A stretch of DNA of 45,756 nt from Prochlorococcus sp. HOT208_60m_813I02 (GCA_002025865.1 MWOR01000019.1:1-45756); one strand, 5' to 3'. Positions 35,471 through 45,658 are shown, counted from the stretch's first letter. Notes: generated by a model not told the origin, from the sequence alone. Translations and numbers: made by a program.

Positions 35471-35833
35471 ATGGAAACTTTTTTAAAAATTGAAAATATT
35501 AAACTTTGGTCTAGGGTTGGCGTGCTTAATGAAGAAAGGGAATTAGGACAACTATTTATTTTAGATATTCTTTTGTGGGCTGATTTTGAAAAATGTACAG
35601 TAAATGATGATGTAAAGAAAACAGTTGACTATTCAAAATTAGTTCAAATTTTAAAAGATCAATCAAAGAAAATATATTGCTATACAATTGAAAAATACTC
35701 TAACGAAATTTTAGAAATCATTGATCAGGAATTTAAGCCTTCTAAAATTAAAATTATTTTGACAAAATGCAATCCTCCGATCACAGGATTCGATGGAAAG
35801 GTGTCAATAGTAAGAATTCTTGAAAATAATTAA
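35471..35833 (+). CDS. folB: Dihydroneopterin aldolase
   Basis: A 120-residue T-fold enzyme that cleaves dihydroneopterin to hydroxymethyl-dihydropterin in folate synthesis. It has the start IENIKLWSRVGVLNEERELG (with the catalytic-site Glu), the DYSKLVQIL segment and the substrate-binding Glu in CYTIEKYSNEI. Near the end are KIKIILTKCNPPI and SIVRILE. Length is normal. Its last 14 bases overlap the start of the next gene, a sign of translational coupling. Confidence 0.93.
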   Translation: METFLKIENIKLWSRVGVLNEERELGQLFILDILLWADFEKCTVNDDVKKTVDYSKLVQILKDQSKKIYCYTIEKYSNEILEIIDQEFKPSKIKIILTKCNPPITGFDGKVSIVRILENN

Positions 35834-36431
35834 ATTATTGGAAAAAAGAAATCCCATAATATTGATTCATGGTCTTTGGAATAATTCAAGTATTTTTTCT
35901 TCTATTACCCCACAACTTGATAATATTGGTATTGAATATTTTGCCCCAACTCTTGAGCATTCATATGGAATGACTTCAATACTTGATTTGACTAATAAAT
36001 TAAACCAATTAATTTTAGAGAAATACGGTTTAGAAAAAGAAATAGATATTTTGGGATTTTCTATGGGAGGAATAATTGGTAGGCACTGGCTTCAAAAATT
36101 TAATGGATATAAAAGAACAAGAAGATTAATATCTATAGGTTCCCCTCACAAAGGAACTTTGATGGCGCAATTTATACCTAAATACCCTTTTAAAGGAATA
36201 TCAGAAATGAAAATAAATAGTAAGTTTTTGAGAGGACTCGCGAATAATGATGTTTTTCTAAATGATATTGAGTGTATAAATTTCTTTACTTATTGGGATT
36301 TGATGGTTTTCCCTGGCTGGTGGACAAATTTAAATTTTGGGAAAAAAATATCAGTAAAAGTATATAAACATAGAAATCTTGTAAGAAATAAATCTGTGGT
36401 TGATAAAATTATCGATGAAATTACTATGTAG
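35820..36431 (+). CDS. Lipase-like alpha/beta hydrolase
   Basis: A 203-residue alpha/beta-hydrolase. It has the oxyanion strand IILIHGLWNN (13-22), the nucleophile elbow GFSMGG (Ser81) and SIGSPHKGTLMAQF, as in lipases of the LipA/EstA type. The His of the triad is probably near the C-terminus (KHRNLV). It lacks a signal peptide and a long lid, so a cytosolic esterase or thioesterase is more likely than a secreted lipase. The TTG at 35820 overlaps folB by 14 bases. Its stop region overlaps the end of the convergent prlC gene by 8 bases. Confidence 0.82.
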   Translation: MKIIKLLEKRNPIILIHGLWNNSSIFSSITPQLDNIGIEYFAPTLEHSYGMTSILDLTNKLNQLILEKYGLEKEIDILGFSMGGIIGRHWLQKFNGYKRTRRLISIGSPHKGTLMAQFIPKYPFKGISEMKINSKFLRGLANNDVFLNDIECINFFTYWDLMVFPGWWTNLNFGKKISVKVYKHRNLVRNKSVVDKIIDEITM

Positions 36432-38511
36432 CTCCAGATAAGCCTAAGTGTCTTATTAAGGAATCTGTTTGTGGCTCTCTTCCCCTAAATTGTTTGAATA
36501 TGTCTATTGGAGGTAAGCTCCCACCCAAGCTAAGTATTGTATCTTTGAATTTTTTTCCTATCAACTTTAAATCTTCAGAGTTTTCTAGATCGGCTTCTTC
36601 AAACATTGAAAATGCATCAGCACTTAGAACTTCAGCCCATTTATATGAGTAATATCCTGCAGAATATCCGCCTGCAAATATATGACTAAAACAACAAAGA
36701 AAGTGATCTTCTTGAATTGGTTCAATAACAGTAGTGTGGTTTGCAATTTCTCTTCTTATTTCATCTGCTGTTTTACCTTCGTTGTTATCAACACTACTGT
36801 GCAATCTGAGGTCTGTAATTGCAAAATGTAGTTGTCTAAGAGTAGCCATGCCACAATTAAAAGTTCTATTCTTTAGGAGCTTCTCAAAATTCTCATTGGA
36901 TAGTTTTTCTCCTGTTTTGTAGTGTTTAGCAATATTCATAAGTGTATTTTTATGAAAACACCAGTTTTCCATAAATTGACTTGGAAGTTCGACTGCATCC
37001 CATTCAACGTTGTTGATGCCAGCTGCTTGAGGAAGATTTACAGTAGTAAGCATGTGTTGAAGACCATGACCAAATTCATGGAAAAGTGTTTGAACTTCGT
37101 CAAAACTCATCAAACTTGGTTTATCTTTTGATGGTGGAGTCTGATTACAAACTAGATAAGCTACAGGGAGGGTCTTTTTGCCAACATTATTTTTATTCAA
37201 ACATTCATCCATCCAAGCCCCTCCTCTCTTTGATTCAGGCCTCGAATATGGATCCAGGTAAAAAGATGCTATTTTCTTATCTTCTTTATTAAGAATATTA
37301 AAAAATAAGACGTCATCATTCCATAGAGGAGCCTCATCGGTCGCTTCAACTACTTTAATTTCAAAAAGCTTCTCACTTAATTTAAATAAACCTTTCAAAA
37401 CATCATTAAGTGGGAACCAAGGTCTTAAAGACTCTTGATCCAAATTAAGCTTTTCCTTCCTAAGAAGTTCAGACCAATAACTGATATCCCATGGCTCAAT
37501 ATTCTGCGATTTAGGGAACCCATTAGCTTTAGAAAACTTTTCGAGCGTTTCTAATTCAATTTTTGCTGTTTTGAATGCTGGTTCTCTTAATTCCTCTAAA
37601 AGGTTTTCTACATTTTTAATTTTCTTCGCCATTTTCGTTGACAAACTTAGTTCTGCCCAACTTTTATAACCGAGAAGATTAGCTTGTTTAGTTCTAAGGG
37701 ATAATATATCTTCTATGATTTGAGAATTATTTTTTTCTCCTTGAGACGCCCTACTAACGAATGCCTTGTATAGTTTTTCTCTAATATTACGCTCGGTGGC
37801 ATATGTCATAAAAGAAGTATAAGTTGGAATATCTAGACTTAATTTCCAAGGACCATTTTTGATATCAACTTCTTCATCTTTTTTTAAGTGATTGTGTGCA
37901 GAAATTGCCATCAATTCAAGTACTCGTTCAGGAAGACCATCCACTTCAGATTTTTTATTTAGTATTAAAAACCATTCGTTAGTGGCATCAAGAACATTGT
38001 TACTGAATTCGGTTGAAAGCTTTCCAAGTTTTTCTGAAATTTTGTTAAATTCTTCTTGATCATTGTTCTGTAGTGAAATTCCTCTATGTTGCATCTCTAG
38101 AATTTCTTTATCTAAAATTCTGTTTTTGATTTGATCAAAGTTATTTGTCTCTTTAAGCTTGACTAAAGAATTATAAATAATTTTACTTTGTCCGAATTTG
38201 TTACTCAAACTAATAATCTCGGGCAGAAATTTTGAATAAATATCTCTTAAACTTTCAGAATTATTTACAGCATTTAAGTGGCTTATTACTCCCCAACTCC
38301 ATCTAAGAATTTCATTGACTTCATTTAAAGGATTTATTACCTTGTCCCAATTTAAGTCATTTTGAATCAAAAAATTAGATAAATTTTTCTCAATGTTTTT
38401 AAAGTCTTCAGATATTTTTTCTAGAACTACTGGAAATTGTTTACTTATGTTTTCAGGAGTAAATTTTTTAAATTCTGGTAATTCTCCATATTTAAAAATT
38501 GAAGTATCCAT
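36424..38511 (-). CDS. prlC: M3 family oligopeptidase (oligopeptidase A-like)
   Basis: A 695-residue zinc metallopeptidase that cleaves short peptides, such as cut signal peptides and proteolysis products, in the cytosol. The zinc motif HEFGH is at 478-482, within LFHEFGHGLQHML. The third ligand lies in the following NNVEWDAVELPSQF segment. The C-terminal GGYSAGYYSYKWAEV is typical of M3. The long helical N-terminal half is the usual lid over the channel. It starts 12 bases after ndhD and overlaps the end of the lipase-like gene by 8 bases. Confidence 0.94.
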   Translation of the reverse strand: MDTSIFKYGELPEFKKFTPENISKQFPVVLEKISEDFKNIEKNLSNFLIQNDLNWDKVINPLNEVNEILRWSWGVISHLNAVNNSESLRDIYSKFLPEIISLSNKFGQSKIIYNSLVKLKETNNFDQIKNRILDKEILEMQHRGISLQNNDQEEFNKISEKLGKLSTEFSNNVLDATNEWFLILNKKSEVDGLPERVLELMAISAHNHLKKDEEVDIKNGPWKLSLDIPTYTSFMTYATERNIREKLYKAFVSRASQGEKNNSQIIEDILSLRTKQANLLGYKSWAELSLSTKMAKKIKNVENLLEELREPAFKTAKIELETLEKFSKANGFPKSQNIEPWDISYWSELLRKEKLNLDQESLRPWFPLNDVLKGLFKLSEKLFEIKVVEATDEAPLWNDDVLFFNILNKEDKKIASFYLDPYSRPESKRGGAWMDECLNKNNVGKKTLPVAYLVCNQTPPSKDKPSLMSFDEVQTLFHEFGHGLQHMLTTVNLPQAAGINNVEWDAVELPSQFMENWCFHKNTLMNIAKHYKTGEKLSNENFEKLLKNRTFNCGMATLRQLHFAITDLRLHSSVDNNEGKTADEIRREIANHTTVIEPIQEDHFLCCFSHIFAGGYSAGYYSYKWAEVLSADAFSMFEEADLENSEDLKLIGKKFKDTILSLGGSLPPIDIFKQFRGREPQTDSLIRHLGLSGAT

Positions 38512-38523
38512 TTATTAAATAAT

Positions 38524-40065
38524 TTAATTAACTAAAGTTGGTATTAATCCTACTAACTTAGCTAAGGTAAGCTGCTGACTGAGAGCATTGGTTGAAGATT
38601 CGTATAAATTTATGGCGATTTTGGGCCAAAAACCTATCACCAAAGTTGGCAACAATAAACTGAAACCAATCGTCAATTCTCTACCATTCATCTCTTTTAC
38701 TGTAGCTAGCGCAGGTATTCTAGGCCCAAAAAATACTCTTCTACACATTGATAGAAGATATATAGGAGTTAGGACTAGACCGATAGCTGCTATAAGAATT
38801 GTGATTGATCTAAAGATAGAACTGAAGCCTTCTTGGCTTGTGATACCTAAAAATACAGTTATTTCACTAATAAAACCACTCATGCCAGGTAGAGCTAAAG
38901 AGGCTAGAGAGCTTGACAAGAAAAAAGCAAAAGTTATTGGTAAGACCTTTGCTAATCCGCCCATATTTGGAATTGAGAGAGTATTTGTTCTTTCATAGAA
39001 TGATCCTGTAACGAAAAACATAGCTGCTGCAATAAGTCCGTGACTAATCATCTGGAGCATCGCTCCGCTGATCCCTAAAGCATCTACTGCTCCAATCCCC
39101 AAGAGAACGAAACCCATATGACTTACTGAACTACACGCAATTCTTCTTTTGACATTATCTTGTGCAAATGCATTTAATGCTCCGTAGATTATATTAATGA
39201 TTCCAAGAATAATTAACGCAGGTGCAATTTGAAGATGTACCTCAGGTAGTATTTGAACATTGAATCTTAAGAGAGCATAACCTCCCATTTTTAAGAGTAT
39301 TCCTGCGAGTAACATTGAAACTGGAGCATTAGCCTCGCCATGAGCATCGGGCAGCCAAGTATGTAATGGAAAGATAGGAAGTTTTACTCCAAAACCAATT
39401 AAAAATCCTAAATAAGATAATAAAGCTAGACTGCCTGTTACATGTTTATTGGTTAAATCGGTAATATTTAAAGTAAAGGTATCACCACTCAAGGCAAGTG
39501 CTAACCCACTTATGAGTATTAATAAAGACGCTAAGGCTGTATAAAGGATGAATTTAGTGGCTGCATATAATTTCTTTTTCCCTCCCCAAATAGCAATAAG
39601 AAGATATACCGGAACTAATTCAAGTTCCCATGCCAAGAAAAATAATAGAAAATCTTGAGAAAGGAAAACTAGTGCCTGTGCTGATGCTTGGACTAATAAA
39701 AGAGCAAAATATAAATTAGATTTCTTCTTAATTTTCCAACTAGCCGCAGCTGATAAAAATGTAATTAACCCACTTAATGCTATTAAAGGAGCAGATAAAC
39801 CATCTACGCCAAGAGACCATTCTAACCCTATTGATGGTAACCAAGAAGCTCTTTCTACCAGTTGTAAAGAGCTATCTGAAGTATTGAATTTTTGAAAAAG
39901 GACGCCGATTATTAGCAAAAAATCTATAAATAAAAAACTTAATGAGATATTTCTAGGGAGTGCGTTATCTTCTCCTTCTTTTGAATTCAAGAAAGGCATT
40001 ATTATTGCCCCAATTAAAGGCAGTAAAACAATTGATGATAGCCAAGGAAAAGATACTAAATTCAT
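38524..40065 (-). CDS. ndhD: NDH-1 subunit NdhD (chain 4)
   Basis: A 513-residue antiporter-like membrane subunit of NDH-1, with about 14 membrane segments. Signatures are [21 protein letters not shown] (with the key Glu), the Lys-bearing [39 protein letters not shown] and [14 protein letters not shown]. It pumps protons in cyclic and respiratory electron flow. Which NdhD paralogue (energy conversion or CO2 uptake) cannot be settled by eye. It is 79 bases after thrB, room enough for its own promoter, and 12 bases before prlC. Confidence 0.94.
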   Translation of the reverse strand: MNLVSFPWLSSIVLLPLIGAIIMPFLNSKEGEDNALPRNISLSFLFIDFLLIIGVLFQKFNTSDSSLQLVERASWLPSIGLEWSLGVDGLSAPLIALSGLITFLSAAASWKIKKKSNLYFALLLVQASAQALVFLSQDFLLFFLAWELELVPVYLLIAIWGGKKKLYAATKFILYTALASLLILISGLALALSGDTFTLNITDLTNKHVTGSLALLSYLGFLIGFGVKLPIFPLHTWLPDAHGEANAPVSMLLAGILLKMGGYALLRFNVQILPEVHLQIAPALIILGIINIIYGALNAFAQDNVKRRIACSSVSHMGFVLLGIGAVDALGISGAMLQMISHGLIAAAMFFVTGSFYERTNTLSIPNMGGLAKVLPITFAFFLSSSLASLALPGMSGFISEITVFLGITSQEGFSSIFRSITILIAAIGLVLTPIYLLSMCRRVFFGPRIPALATVKEMNGRELTIGFSLLLPTLVIGFWPKIAINLYESSTNALSQQLTLAKLVGLIPTLVN

Positions 40066-40144
40066 TTATGTAATGAATAATTTTTTTATTCTAGTTGAAG
40101 TTGTACTAGCTTGAGACTATAACATTAAAAATGCCTAAGTAAAA

Positions 40145-41092
40145 CTACTTACCAGAAATAGTGCTAAATTGGCTGCCGGTTGTTTGAACGTTTAAGAATG
40201 GCGCTCTGCTAGCTACACCTGACTTCTCCCATGCTTTCACCATGGCTTGACTGACGTTTTTGCCATTTTCTTTTTTACACAAAGCTAAGATACTTGGCCC
40301 AGCCCCACTAATTGCGCATCCAAGAGCACCTGCATTTAGTGCGGCATCTTTAACTTCTAATCCACCCTTAATAAGTTTCCATCTGTAGGGTTCATGTAGC
40401 TTATCAAACATTCCTTCTTTTATAAGTTCTGCATTCCCTGCTTTTAAGCCGTTAAGTAACAAAGTAAGCGCCCCCATATTTGTCACTGCATCTGATATGG
40501 GTACATTCTTGGGCATAACCTTTCTTGCTTCACTTGTACTTAGACGAATTGCAGGTATTGCTACAACAGCTTTAATTGAATCGTGCCAATCACATCTAAT
40601 GATTCTCCATCTCTGAGAAGAAGACCTTGCTGTCAAACAAAGCCCACCCAGAAGAGAGGGCACTACATTATCAGGATGACCTTCTATATCAATGGCAAGT
40701 TCAAGAAGTTTTTCCTTGGATAATGGAGAGTTCATTATTGCATTTGCTCCGATTAGCCCAGCAACTATTGCTGTAGCGCTACTTCCTAGCCCGCGTGCAG
40801 GCGGCACTGCCAATTTAACTCTTGCTTCAAGTGCAAAAGGATCCATTTTTGCGCTCTCCCATACTTTCTGAGCTGCTCTAAAAACTAAGTTTTCAGGTCC
40901 TCCTCTTAGGTGATTACCATCTGTACTTTCCATTATTAAATCAAATCTATCTCCACCACCTTCAATTCTTGTAAAAATAAACTCATTATACAAATCTAAT
41001 GCTGCTCCAAGACAATCGAATCCAGGCCCTAAATTGGCAGTTGTTGAAGGTACTGTTACCCTAATTTTTTTACCTACTTCAGGAATAGACAT
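40145..41092 (-). CDS. thrB: Homoserine kinase
   Basis: A 315-residue GHMP kinase that phosphorylates homoserine on the way to threonine. The ATP loop PPARGLGSSATA is at 97-108. The N-terminal VTVPSTTANLGPGFDCLGAALD and the C-terminal GALGCAISGAGPSILALC are diagnostic. The ATG at 41092 lies 8 bases after the stop of the glucokinase frame. Together with thrS it forms a threonine-themed stretch within the minus-strand run. Confidence 0.96.
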   Translation of the reverse strand: MSIPEVGKKIRVTVPSTTANLGPGFDCLGAALDLYNEFIFTRIEGGGDRFDLIMESTDGNHLRGGPENLVFRAAQKVWESAKMDPFALEARVKLAVPPARGLGSSATAIVAGLIGANAIMNSPLSKEKLLELAIDIEGHPDNVVPSLLGGLCLTARSSSQRWRIIRCDWHDSIKAVVAIPAIRLSTSEARKVMPKNVPISDAVTNMGALTLLLNGLKAGNAELIKEGMFDKLHEPYRWKLIKGGLEVKDAALNAGALGCAISGAGPSILALCKKENGKNVSQAMVKAWEKSGVASRAPFLNVQTTGSQFSTISGK

Positions 41093-41100
41093 TTTTGTTT

Positions 41101-42134
41101 TTAAGTTTTTAAAAGCATTTTTGCTCTACAGGCTGCACTAAAAAGTCCAAACTCTTCATCTAAAATTACTTTCATAGGTATTGTTTTAAGAATATCTTTT
41201 AATCTTCCCTTGTCGAAAAATTGTTTTAAAAATAAATCTGATTTAAAGTTTGTGAAATGTTTTGATGCGGTCCCTCCAGAAATCCATAACCCGCCAAAGC
41301 ATAATTCTTGAAGAGCAACATCTCCCAATAAAGAGGCATAAGCGCCTAACCAAATCCTCTCAACTTCAATCATTGTCTGATCCCCTTCTTTGGAAAGTTT
41401 ACAAATTTTTTCAGGTAGTTCTTTCCTTGCATTATCAAAAATTTTAATTTTTTTTAAATATTCTTGTAGAGGATGGTTTTGGGCATCAGGTTTGCTTAGT
41501 CTCCATTCGGCAATTCTTGATAAACCAGTGCCGCTAATAATTCTTTCACAAGATATCCTTTCAACTTTTAGGTAATCTTTAAGCCAAATTTTTAATTCCC
41601 ATTCTAATTTTGACTTTGGAGAGTATTCAACGTGTCCTCCTTCGCTGGCTAGAACTTTTACTCTATTTCCTGATATTAGACCTCTTGCAATGCCTAAACC
41701 AGTACCGGCTCCAACGATGGCATGCAAATCATTGTTAGTACCTTCAGAATGGGATCCATTTTGGATAGTTGAATATTGATTTTTTTTAAAAAAGGTATTC
41801 CATAAATTTGAACTGCAAAATCATTAATTAGCTCGCATTGTTCAAATTTAAATCTATTTTTTAATTTATTTCCTGAAATATTCCATGACAAGTTCATGAT
41901 TTTTGCATTTTTGTTAGATAAAGGACCAGCCACAGCGAAACATGCAGAAGAAGGATGGGTAATATTTTTGCATTCATTTTTAAGAAAATCTTCTAGAATT
42001 AGTTCAAGAGAATTCCAATCAGAAGATACATATTTTTTTTTGAATAACAATTTAGGCGAATCATTATTTATTACTCTTTCGAATATTCCCAATAGAACCT
42101 TGGTACCTCCTAAATCACATGCCAGAAAATTCAT
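41101..42134 (-). pseudogene. glk: Glucokinase, disrupted by a one-base frameshift in an A8 tract
   Basis: The gene is readable in two frames. The first frame (42134 down to 41694) begins MNFLACDLGGTKVLLGIFE, the phosphate-binding start of Glk. It stays good up to GIPFLKK, then turns to unrelated sequence and stops. The second frame takes over with NQYSTIQNGSHSEG, GAGTGLGIARG and the glucose-binding EGGHVEYSP, and ends at 41101. The switch falls at a run of 8 A on the coding strand (T8 at 41780-41787), preceded by 6 T. One added A restores a single frame of 344 residues, the normal Glk length. It could be a sequencing error, a true inactivation, or a gene rescued by slippage. It sits 10 bases after thrS and 8 before thrB. 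Confidence 0.88.
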
Positions 42135-42144
42135 CTCTTCGAAA

Positions 42145-44061
42145 TTATTCTGTTCTCCCTTTTTTTTCTATTAATTCATCAATTAATTTGTATAGATTAG
42201 GAAGGTCGAAAATTCCTAAATTTGTTCCATCTAAAGCTCTTAAAGCGACTGAATCAATTTCCTCTTCCTTATCTCCAATAACTGCAATTAAAGGAACTCT
42301 CCCAAGAGTTGCTTCTCTTATTTTATATCCTATTTTTTCATTCCTAACATCAACTTTTGATCTATAACCATTATTGTTTATTAATTCATTAAACTTGAAA
42401 CACTTTTCAATATTTCTATCAGTAATGCTTAATAAAATTATTTGATAAGGTGCAAGCCAAATTGGGAATTTTGCCTCATATTGTTCAATTAAGATTCCGA
42501 TAAATCTCTCAAACGATCCTAAAATTGCTCTGTGAAGCATAACTGGATTTCTTTTCTCATTATCAATATCTACATAAGTTGCATCCAATCTAATAGGCAT
42601 TGAGAAATCAACCTGAATAGTGCCGCATTGCCAGATTCTATTAAGACAATCTTTTAAGGAGAATTCTATTTTTGGACCATAAAAAGCCCCTTCTCCTGGT
42701 TGGAGTTCCCATTTTAGGTTCTTATTATCGAGAGCTTTGGTAAGAGCCTCCTCTGATTTATCCCAAATCTCTTCACTACCTACCCTTTTTTCAGGACGAG
42801 TTGATAATTTGATAATGATTTCATCAAAACCAAAAGTTTTATAAACTTCGAAAACAAGATCTATAAAAGTTGATACCTCTTCTTGAATTTGCTCTTCTGT
42901 GCAGAATATGTGTGCATCATCTTGAGTAAAGTTTCTTACTCTCATTAAGCCGTGTAGTGCCCCAGAGGGCTCATTTCTGTGACAAGAACCAAATTCAGCG
43001 AGACGAATAGGTAAATCCTTATAACTTTTTAAACCTTGATTAAATACTTGTATATGGCATGGACAATTCATTGGTTTAATTGCATAAGTTCGATTTTCTG
43101 ATGCAGTAGTGAACATATCGTCTCTAAATTTTTCCCAATGACCGGATTTTTCCCAAAGAGATTTATCAACAGCTTGTGGGGTTTTAATCTCTAAATAATC
43201 ATTTTTTTTGAGTATTTCTCTTATGTACTTTTCCAGTACTTGGTAAATTGTCCATCCATTTGGATGCCAAAAAATCATTCCTGGAGATTCTTCTTGTATA
43301 TGAAATAGAAAATGTTTTTTACCAAGTTTTCTATGATCTCTTTTTTCCGCTTCTTCAATTCTTGTTAAATAATCTTTGAGTTCTTTTTCTTTTGCCCATG
43401 CAGTTCCATATATTCTCTGTAATGATTCATTCTCACTATTACCTCTCCAATATGAACCTGATAATTTAAGTAACTTAAAGTGTCTCAAATGTCTAGTGTT
43501 AGGAACGTGAGGCCCTCTACACATGTCGATATATTCTTCGTGCTTGTATAAATTTATGCAACCTTCTTCAGGAATTTCTTCAATTATTCTTAATTTAAAA
43601 GTCTCATCTCTTTCTTTAAAAGTTTTAATTGCCTCCTCTTTAGAAACTTGTAAAATTTCGACGTCGTAGTTTGTTTTTATTAATTTATTAATTCTATTTT
43701 CGATTTTTATTAAATCTTCAGGAGTAAATCTGTATTCAGAGAAAATATCGTAATAAAAACCATCTTCAATTACAGGCCCAATCGCCATTTTAATATCAGA
43801 GTAAATTTGTTTTACTGCATGACCAATAAGGTGAGCGAAAGAATGTCTTATTATTTCAATTCCTTCTTTATCTTTTGATGTGATGATTACAACTTTGGAA
43901 TCTTTATTTATAGGAATTGTTGCATCAAGGAGAACATCATTTACTTTCCCAGCAATTGTTGCTTTAGCTAATCCAGCACCTATACTCTGGGCAATTTCAA
44001 GAATAGTTACAGATTTTTCGAAAACTTTTTTTGAACCATCAGGCAAGGTAATTATTGGCAT
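42145..44061 (-). CDS. thrS: Threonyl-tRNA synthetase
   Basis: A 638-residue class II synthetase. An N-terminal TGS domain (about 1-60) is followed by the editing domain with [15 protein letters not shown] and the Cys in [13 protein letters not shown]. The catalytic core has the zinc Cys in [12 protein letters not shown], motif 2 [20 protein letters not shown] and motif 3 [19 protein letters not shown]. The C-terminal anticodon-binding domain is about 530-638. The ATG is at 44061. It starts 3 bases after trpS ends, so it is in one operon. Confidence 0.96.
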   Translation of the reverse strand: MPIITLPDGSKKVFEKSVTILEIAQSIGAGLAKATIAGKVNDVLLDATIPINKDSKVVIITSKDKEGIEIIRHSFAHLIGHAVKQIYSDIKMAIGPVIEDGFYYDIFSEYRFTPEDLIKIENRINKLIKTNYDVEILQVSKEEAIKTFKERDETFKLRIIEEIPEEGCINLYKHEEYIDMCRGPHVPNTRHLRHFKLLKLSGSYWRGNSENESLQRIYGTAWAKEKELKDYLTRIEEAEKRDHRKLGKKHFLFHIQEESPGMIFWHPNGWTIYQVLEKYIREILKKNDYLEIKTPQAVDKSLWEKSGHWEKFRDDMFTTASENRTYAIKPMNCPCHIQVFNQGLKSYKDLPIRLAEFGSCHRNEPSGALHGLMRVRNFTQDDAHIFCTEEQIQEEVSTFIDLVFEVYKTFGFDEIIIKLSTRPEKRVGSEEIWDKSEEALTKALDNKNLKWELQPGEGAFYGPKIEFSLKDCLNRIWQCGTIQVDFSMPIRLDATYVDIDNEKRNPVMLHRAILGSFERFIGILIEQYEAKFPIWLAPYQIILLSITDRNIEKCFKFNELINNNGYRSKVDVRNEKIGYKIREATLGRVPLIAVIGDKEEEIDSVALRALDGTNLGIFDLPNLYKLIDELIEKKGRTE

Positions 44062-44064
44062 AAT

Positions 44065-45081
44065 TTATTTCTCCATTTCAAAAAATCCCAATTTTGATTT
44101 AACTCTTTTTAAAGTCTGATTCGCTAAATCTTCAGCTTTTTCCTTCCCTTCATTAAGGATTTTATTTAGTTGATAGGGATCATTAATTAATAATTTATAT
44201 TTTTTCTGAATAGGTTCTAGTGATTCAATAAGTTGTTCGGTAATTAATTTTTTAAATGTCCCCCATCCAGTCTCTAAGAATTCATTTTCACATTGAGAAA
44301 TTTCTTTGCCAGACAATATTGAATAAATCATCAAAAGATTTTTAGATTCTAGTCTCTCAGGGTTGTTAAATTCAATTCCAATAGAACTGTCACTTTTTGC
44401 TCTTTTAATTTTTTTTGTGATTATTTCAGGAGGATCTAATAAGTTAATGCGACTGCCCTCATTAGGATCACTTTTGCTCATCTTTTTTGAACCATCAATT
44501 AAACTCATTATTTTTGAACCATTCTTCATGATGATTGGTTGAGGGATCTTTAAAATATTTTTATCCTTACTAAATCTGGCATTAATTCTCTGTTGTGCAA
44601 TATCTCTCGCAAGTTCAAGATGCTGTTTTTGATCCTCACCTACTGGTACGAAGTCAGCATCATAAAGAAGGATGTCTGCAGCCATAAGTATTGGATAGTC
44701 AAATAATCCAATAGATACATTATTACCTTGTTGTATGGATTTTTCTTTAAATTGAATCATTCTTTCCATCCAATTTATTGGAGTCATGCAATTTAATATC
44801 CAACAAAGTTCTGAATGCGCTGAAATCTGACTTTGGACAAAAATTGAGCATATATTGGGATCTATCCCACAAGCGACGTACAAGGCTGCTGTAGAAATCG
44901 TGTTTTTAGATAATTCTTTGGGATTATATGAGGCTGTTATTGCGTGCAAATCAACTACACATAGAAATGTTTCATATTGCTCTTGAAGCGTAACCCAATT
45001 ATTTATGGCCCCAAGCCAATTCCCAATATGTAAATCACCAGTTGGTTGAACTCCCGAAAGAATTCTTTTTTTATTTTTCAT
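44065..45081 (-). CDS. trpS: Tryptophanyl-tRNA synthetase
   Basis: A 338-residue class I synthetase. The HIGH-type motif is HIGN at 18-21, in QPTGDLHIGNWLGA. KMSKS is at 200-204, in GSKKMSKSDPN. The tryptophan-binding region around DYPILMAADILLYDADFVPVG is present. Length is typical of bacterial TrpRS. Its start overlaps the end of the RG-rich protein gene by 11 bases, and thrS follows after 3 bases, so the three are translationally linked. Confidence 0.96.
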   Translation of the reverse strand: MKNKKRILSGVQPTGDLHIGNWLGAINNWVTLQEQYETFLCVVDLHAITASYNPKELSKNTISTAALYVACGIDPNICSIFVQSQISAHSELCWILNCMTPINWMERMIQFKEKSIQQGNNVSIGLFDYPILMAADILLYDADFVPVGEDQKQHLELARDIAQQRINARFSKDKNILKIPQPIIMKNGSKIMSLIDGSKKMSKSDPNEGSRINLLDPPEIITKKIKRAKSDSSIGIEFNNPERLESKNLLMIYSILSGKEISQCENEFLETGWGTFKKLITEQLIESLEPIQKKYKLLINDPYQLNKILNEGKEKAEDLANQTLKRVKSKLGFFEMEK

Positions 45082-45493
45082 CCTCTTCTACTTCGCTAGA
45101 TTGAATCTCTTCAGTTGATGAACTTTTTACAGGTCTTGCAAAAGGGTCAGGTGCTGTTTTTGTCTTTTCTTCATAAGAATTTTGTAATTGTCTACTCGGA
45201 GAAGAGTTTTTATTATTTTTTGCATATTCTTTGATTGATTCAATCAACTTTTCGTCTTTGATCATTTCGCTAAGTGTTCTAACAGAGAAACCCAGAACTG
45301 CAACAGTAGATCTTAATTGAAAGGTCTCTTGTATTGATTTAACAGCTTTCATTTCGTTATCACTCAATCTTATGCGGAATCCTCCTCCATCTCTTCTTCC
45401 GCCTGATCTATCTCTGAAATTAGATCTTTCATTATTAGAACGATCTCTGTAATTTTCTTGTCCAGGATTATTGCTGAAATTTGAATTAGACAT
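45071..45493 (-). CDS. Conserved protein with RG-rich N-terminus, unknown function
   Basis: A 140-residue protein. Residues about 1-38 are low complexity, rich in Asn, Ser, Arg and Gly with RDRS and RRDGGG motifs, as in RNA-binding tails. Residues about 39-80 (FRIRLSDNEMKAVKSIQETF, STVAVLGFSVRTLSEMI) look like a strand plus helices and could be a ribbon-helix-helix-like fold. The C-terminus is acidic and disordered. It leads the trpS-thrS-glk-thrB group and overlaps trpS by 11 bases. A role in RNA or translation is suggested by context only. Confidence 0.75.
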   Translation of the reverse strand: MSNSNFSNNPGQENYRDRSNNERSNFRDRSGGRRDGGGFRIRLSDNEMKAVKSIQETFQLRSTVAVLGFSVRTLSEMIKDEKLIESIKEYAKNNKNSSPSRQLQNSYEEKTKTAPDPFARPVKSSSTEEIQSSEVEEDEK

Positions 45494-45519
45494 CTTAATG
45501 TTTCTTAAGTTATTTAAAT

Positions 45520-45549
45520 AGTCTATTAACTTAGCATCTTGTTATGCAA
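45520..45549 (-). promoter_or_regulatory. Putative promoter of the RG-protein/trpS/thrS operon
   Basis: On the minus strand TTGCAT (45549-45544) and TAGACT (45525-45520) are 18 bases apart. A start site near 45513 leaves a leader of about 20 bases before the ATG at 45493. It is judged by eye. Confidence 0.35.
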
Positions 45550-45550
45550 T

Positions 45551-45569
45551 AAGTCTTTTTAAAAGGCTT
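45551..45569. repeat. Near-perfect palindrome in the divergent region
   Basis: AAGTCTTTTTAAAAGGCTT has two 9-base arms around one T, with a single mismatch (a G-T pair). It lies directly upstream of the -35 candidate of the operon and between two divergent genes, so it may be an operator. Confidence 0.3.
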
Positions 45570-45658
45570 AAATTTTTATCTTTTGATTAACGACTTATGA
45601 AATTTTGCTTTTCTCATTCACAACTTGCATTAAAATAATATTAGAAAAATAAAGTATT

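Noticed and set aside
19253..35833. A pterin gene cluster (acRAF-like, QueD-like and FolB all in one window)
   Set aside because: The three are 16 to 18 kb apart, in different transcription units, and the acRAF-like protein is probably not a pterin enzyme. Co-occurrence looks accidental.
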